DNA from: Patescibacteria group bacterium
GTDB taxonomy: Bacteria > Patescibacteria > Microgenomatia > Daviesbacterales > UBA10151
Reading direction: 5' to 3'
Length of the DNA stretch: 13,829 nt
Assembly (NCBI GenBank): GCA_023380995.1
Contig: JAMCTD010000023.1
Coordinates: forward strand, 1-13,829
Made by a program: the position numbers and the translations under genes. How positions within the stretch are numbered: position 1 is the stretch's first letter; every line of letters begins with the position of its first letter. The notes under the pieces were generated by a model. It was not told where the DNA came from. It did not search any database and saw only the letters and a list, made by a program, of their open reading frames with translations. Below, piece by piece: positions 11,990 to 13,829 of the stretch.

Positions 11990-12594
11990 AGAAGATTGCT
12001 ATCCTAATTTCTAATAAAGGGACTGGTACAAACTTACAGGCAATTATTGATGGGGTAAAGTCAGGAAAAATTCAAGCAAATATTGTGGCAGTCATTAGTG
12101 ATACAGCAGATGCTTTAGGTTTACAAAGGGCTAAAGAGGATAACCTGCCAGTTAAAATTGTTGACAATAAAGAAGATTTGTTTACTTCTTTACAAGAATT
12201 AAATTTGGATTTTGTTTGTCTGGCTGGATGGAAACAAATAATTCTAGATGAAGTGATCAAAGGATTTCCCAATAAGATTTTAAATATGCACCCAGGACTT
12301 ATTCCAGATTCTTTGGATGGTAAAGTATTAAACCCTGATGGAAGTGAGGGGTTGTGGAATAAAGGAAAATTAACTGACCTGGCCTTGCAAAATTTCTTAG
12401 ATAATAAAGCAACATATGCTGGTTCAACCCTTCACTTTTTAACTTTAGAATTTGATTTTGGTCCAGTTTTGGGCAGAGTATTTGAAAAAATTGAAACTAA
12501 TGATACAGTTGATTCTTTATATGAAAGATTAAAGGTTAAAGAAAATGAATTGTATGTGGAGGTATTAGCAAAATTATGTCAGGGGGAAATATGA
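11986..12594 (+). CDS. purN: phosphoribosylglycinamide formyltransferase, variant with insertion
   Basis: Transfers a formyl group from 10-formyl-THF to GAR, the third purine step. The 202 residues contain the glycine-rich N-terminus (LISNKGTGTNLQAII; usually SGNGSNLQ) and LDFVCLAGWKQII. The catalytic trio is present as N100, H102 (ILNMHPGLIP) and D157 (LEFDFGPVLG), with H150 in STLHF. Between HPGLIP and the AGSTLHF strand there are about 16 more residues than in the E. coli enzyme, including GLWNKGKLTDLALQNFL, which replaces the usual short substrate loop. ATGA overlaps couple it to purF and to purD, whose preferred start is at 12591. No Shine-Dalgarno is near its ATG, so it probably depends on re-initiation. 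Confidence 0.9.
   Translation: MKKIAILISNKGTGTNLQAIIDGVKSGKIQANIVAVISDTADALGLQRAKEDNLPVKIVDNKEDLFTSLQELNLDFVCLAGWKQIILDEVIKGFPNKILNMHPGLIPDSLDGKVLNPDGSEGLWNKGKLTDLALQNFLDNKATYAGSTLHFLTLEFDFGPVLGRVFEKIETNDTVDSLYERLKVKENELYVEVLAKLCQGEI
12581..12586 (+). promoter_or_regulatory. Shine-Dalgarno-like sequence (AGGGGG) for purD
   Basis: AGGGGG lies 4 nt before the ATG at 12591, inside the purN end. It lies within the longer purD frame that opens at 12576, so it favours 12591 as the start, which also yields the standard MNILVIGxxGREHA N-terminus. Confidence 0.55.
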
Positions 12595-13781
12595 ATATTT
12601 TAGTGATTGGACAAAATGGAAGAGAGCATGCATTGGCTATTTGTTATGCAAAAAGCAAACAAGTAAAAAAAGTTATTATGACGCCAGGCAATGGGTTAAC
12701 AGACTATAAGAATCCTAAAATCAAAAATTATCCGGAGGTACCAATGTTAGATTTTGAGGGAATTGTTAAAGTTTGCAAAAAGGAAAAAATAGATTTGGTA
12801 GATGTAGGACAAGATGATATTATCGCAGCAGGTTATGTTGATAAGTTTGAAAGTTTAGGGATAGAAGCTTTTGGTCCAACGCAAAAAGCCTCACAGCTAG
12901 AGTGGGATAAGCAGTGGGCTAGAAATTTTATGGTCAAATATAATTTACCTATTCCAAAGTTTAGATCATTTAACAACCAAAAAGCTGCAATTGATTATGT
13001 TAATACAATGCCTGATCAATTGCTTTTTATAAAAGCCACAGGTTTGGCTTTTGGAAAAGGTGTTATTAAAAATCTTATTGAAAGAGAAGCTATTTCAGCT
13101 ATTAATCAAATGAAAGAGTTTGGAAAATCCGGAGAAACTTTTTTAATAGAAGAGGGTTTAGTTGGCGAGGAATTTTCCCTTTTTACATTATCCGATGGAA
13201 AAACTTATCAAATAGTAAGCTGGGCTCAAGATCACAAAACAATTTATGATGGCGATAAAGGACCTAATACAGGCGGAGTGGGTAGTGTTGCACCGGCAGG
13301 AGTGGTTACAAAAAAAATCCTAAAAGAAGTTAAGACACAAATCATAGATCCAGTTATTAAAGGAATGAAAAAAGAAGGAAGGCCTTATAAAGGAATATTA
13401 TATTTAGGCGCTATCTTAACAGATGAGGGTGTGAAGATTATAGAGTTTAACTGTAGGTGGGGTGATCCGGAAGCAGAGGTTATTTTGCCTAGTATTAAAA
13501 CAGATTATCTAAAAGTTGTTCAGGCTGTTTTATCGCAAAAACTGAAAAGCACGAACATTAAGTTTGATAAGAAAGTTAGGATTTCCGTAGCAGGATGCTC
13601 AAAAGGATATCCTGAGGATTACTCAAAAGTGAAGGGGAAAGAAATCCTGGGGTTAACTGATGCAATGAAGCTCCCTGGAATTTTAATATTTGGTTCAGGA
13701 ATCAAGAGAGCAGGAAATAAATTGTTTTGTGATCTTGAGCCCAGCTTACTATTTGATAAGTTTTTCCATCGGATAATGTAA
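12591..13781 (+). CDS. purD: phosphoribosylamine-glycine ligase, 3' end replaced by an inverted duplication
   Basis: ATP-grasp ligase joining phosphoribosylamine and glycine to give GAR, PurN's substrate. From the ATG at 12591 it reads MNILVIGQNGREHALA (Rossmann-like N domain), the ATP-grasp loop FIKATGLAFGKGV (146-158; usually VKADGLAAGKGV), FLIEEGLVGEEFS, QDHKTIYDGDKGPNTGGVG (213-231), FKGI-like YKGILYLGAIL and the metal site EFNCRWGDPEAEVILP (285-300). Residues up to about 375 are authentic. From base 13717 the DNA is an exact reverse complement of 13135-13247 of this same gene, so the last 20 or so residues and the stop at 13779-13781 are antisense of purD. The natural C-terminus (families usually total about 420-430 residues) is therefore missing here. 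Microhomology at the junction may make residues 376-379 look native. Confidence 0.85.
   Translation: MNILVIGQNGREHALAICYAKSKQVKKVIMTPGNGLTDYKNPKIKNYPEVPMLDFEGIVKVCKKEKIDLVDVGQDDIIAAGYVDKFESLGIEAFGPTQKASQLEWDKQWARNFMVKYNLPIPKFRSFNNQKAAIDYVNTMPDQLLFIKATGLAFGKGVIKNLIEREAISAINQMKEFGKSGETFLIEEGLVGEEFSLFTLSDGKTYQIVSWAQDHKTIYDGDKGPNTGGVGSVAPAGVVTKKILKEVKTQIIDPVIKGMKKEGRPYKGILYLGAILTDEGVKIIEFNCRWGDPEAEVILPSIKTDYLKVVQAVLSQKLKSTNIKFDKKVRISVAGCSKGYPEDYSKVKGKEILGLTDAMKLPGILIFGSGIKRAGNKLFCDLEPSLLFDKFFHRIM
13135..13247 (+). repeat. source copy of the 113-bp inverted duplication
   Basis: This segment encodes the normal PurD ATP-grasp region (part of SGETFLIEEGLVGEEF onward through KTIY). It recurs without mismatch as its reverse complement at 13717-13829. 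Confidence 0.95.
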
Positions 13782-13829
13782 AAAGGGAAAATTCCTCGCC
13801 AACTAAACCCTCTTCTATTAAAAAAGTTT
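13717..13829 (-). repeat. inverted copy at the window end, probable chimera
   Basis: Base x of 13135-13247 pairs with base 26964-x; all 113 positions agree by eye, up to the last base of the window. A 469-bp spacer (13248-13716) separates the arms. Zero divergence in a coding gene, location at the sequence end and destruction of the purD C-terminus point to an amplification or assembly fold-back artefact. Confidence 0.93.

Noticed and set aside
13717..13781. A genuinely short or novel PurD C-terminus.
   Set aside because: These bases are an exact reverse complement of an internal part of the same gene, so the encoded tail is an artefact of the inverted duplication.
1..13829. CRISPR arrays, tRNA or rRNA genes, and recoded UGA codons.
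   Set aside because: No spaced direct repeats or cloverleaf/rRNA sequences were seen, and TGA ends several conserved genes at their expected length (glyA, ybaB, dgkA, purF, purN).

Overview
The window reads like a piece of a small, AT-rich bacterial genome, probably from the Candidate Phyla Radiation (Patescibacteria, Microgenomates-like). The grounds are compact and mostly short genes, divergent versions of housekeeping enzymes, almost no Shine-Dalgarno sequences, UGA used as a normal stop, and low GC with one GC-richer orphan. The lineage is inferred from gene content and style; there is no rRNA or tRNA here to confirm it.

Layout, left to right. (1) 1-1124: two unrecognised genes, the first running off the left edge and the second a glycine-rich membrane protein. 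(2) 1190-3312: glyA-folD, an ATGA-coupled pair that makes and interconverts one-carbon folates. (3) 3309-4607: recR and ybaB on the minus strand in the classical ybaB-recR order, but split by a plus-strand GIY-YIG nuclease gene. That gene lies in a 365-bp unit bounded by two 26-bp inverted palindromic repeats. (4) 4661-8503: a Gln/Lys-rich coiled-coil protein, cysS, cmk and an M16 metallopeptidase. An 80-bp heptad-repeat inverted element precedes cysS and a hairpin precedes cmk. (5) 8500-9407, minus strand: a dgkA-type lipid kinase and a PAP2 phosphatase, overlapping by ATGA, probably recycling undecaprenyl carrier lipid. (6) 9491-9970: a GC-rich orphan behind a perfect consensus promoter. (7) 10027-10508, minus strand: a hicB-hicA toxin-antitoxin pair. 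(8) 10586 to the end: purF-purN-purD, an overlapping purine operon whose PurN step uses the 10-formyl-folate that FolD can supply.

Two signals run across the window. First, most transcription-unit starts have a sigma70-type -10 box ending only 5-7 nt before the start codon, several with a -35 box exactly 17 bp upstream. This predicts leaderless mRNAs and fixes several start codons. Internal operon genes (folD, purD) instead carry Shine-Dalgarno-like sequences. Second, the last 113 bp are an exact inverted copy of purD 13135-13247. The purD 3' end and its stop codon are therefore probably an assembly or amplification chimera, not biology.

The best candidate for something undescribed is the 3957-4321 unit, a minimal IS-like cassette encoding a 94-residue GIY-YIG nuclease. 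Its two end palindromes differ only at four base pairs, and all four changes are compensated.
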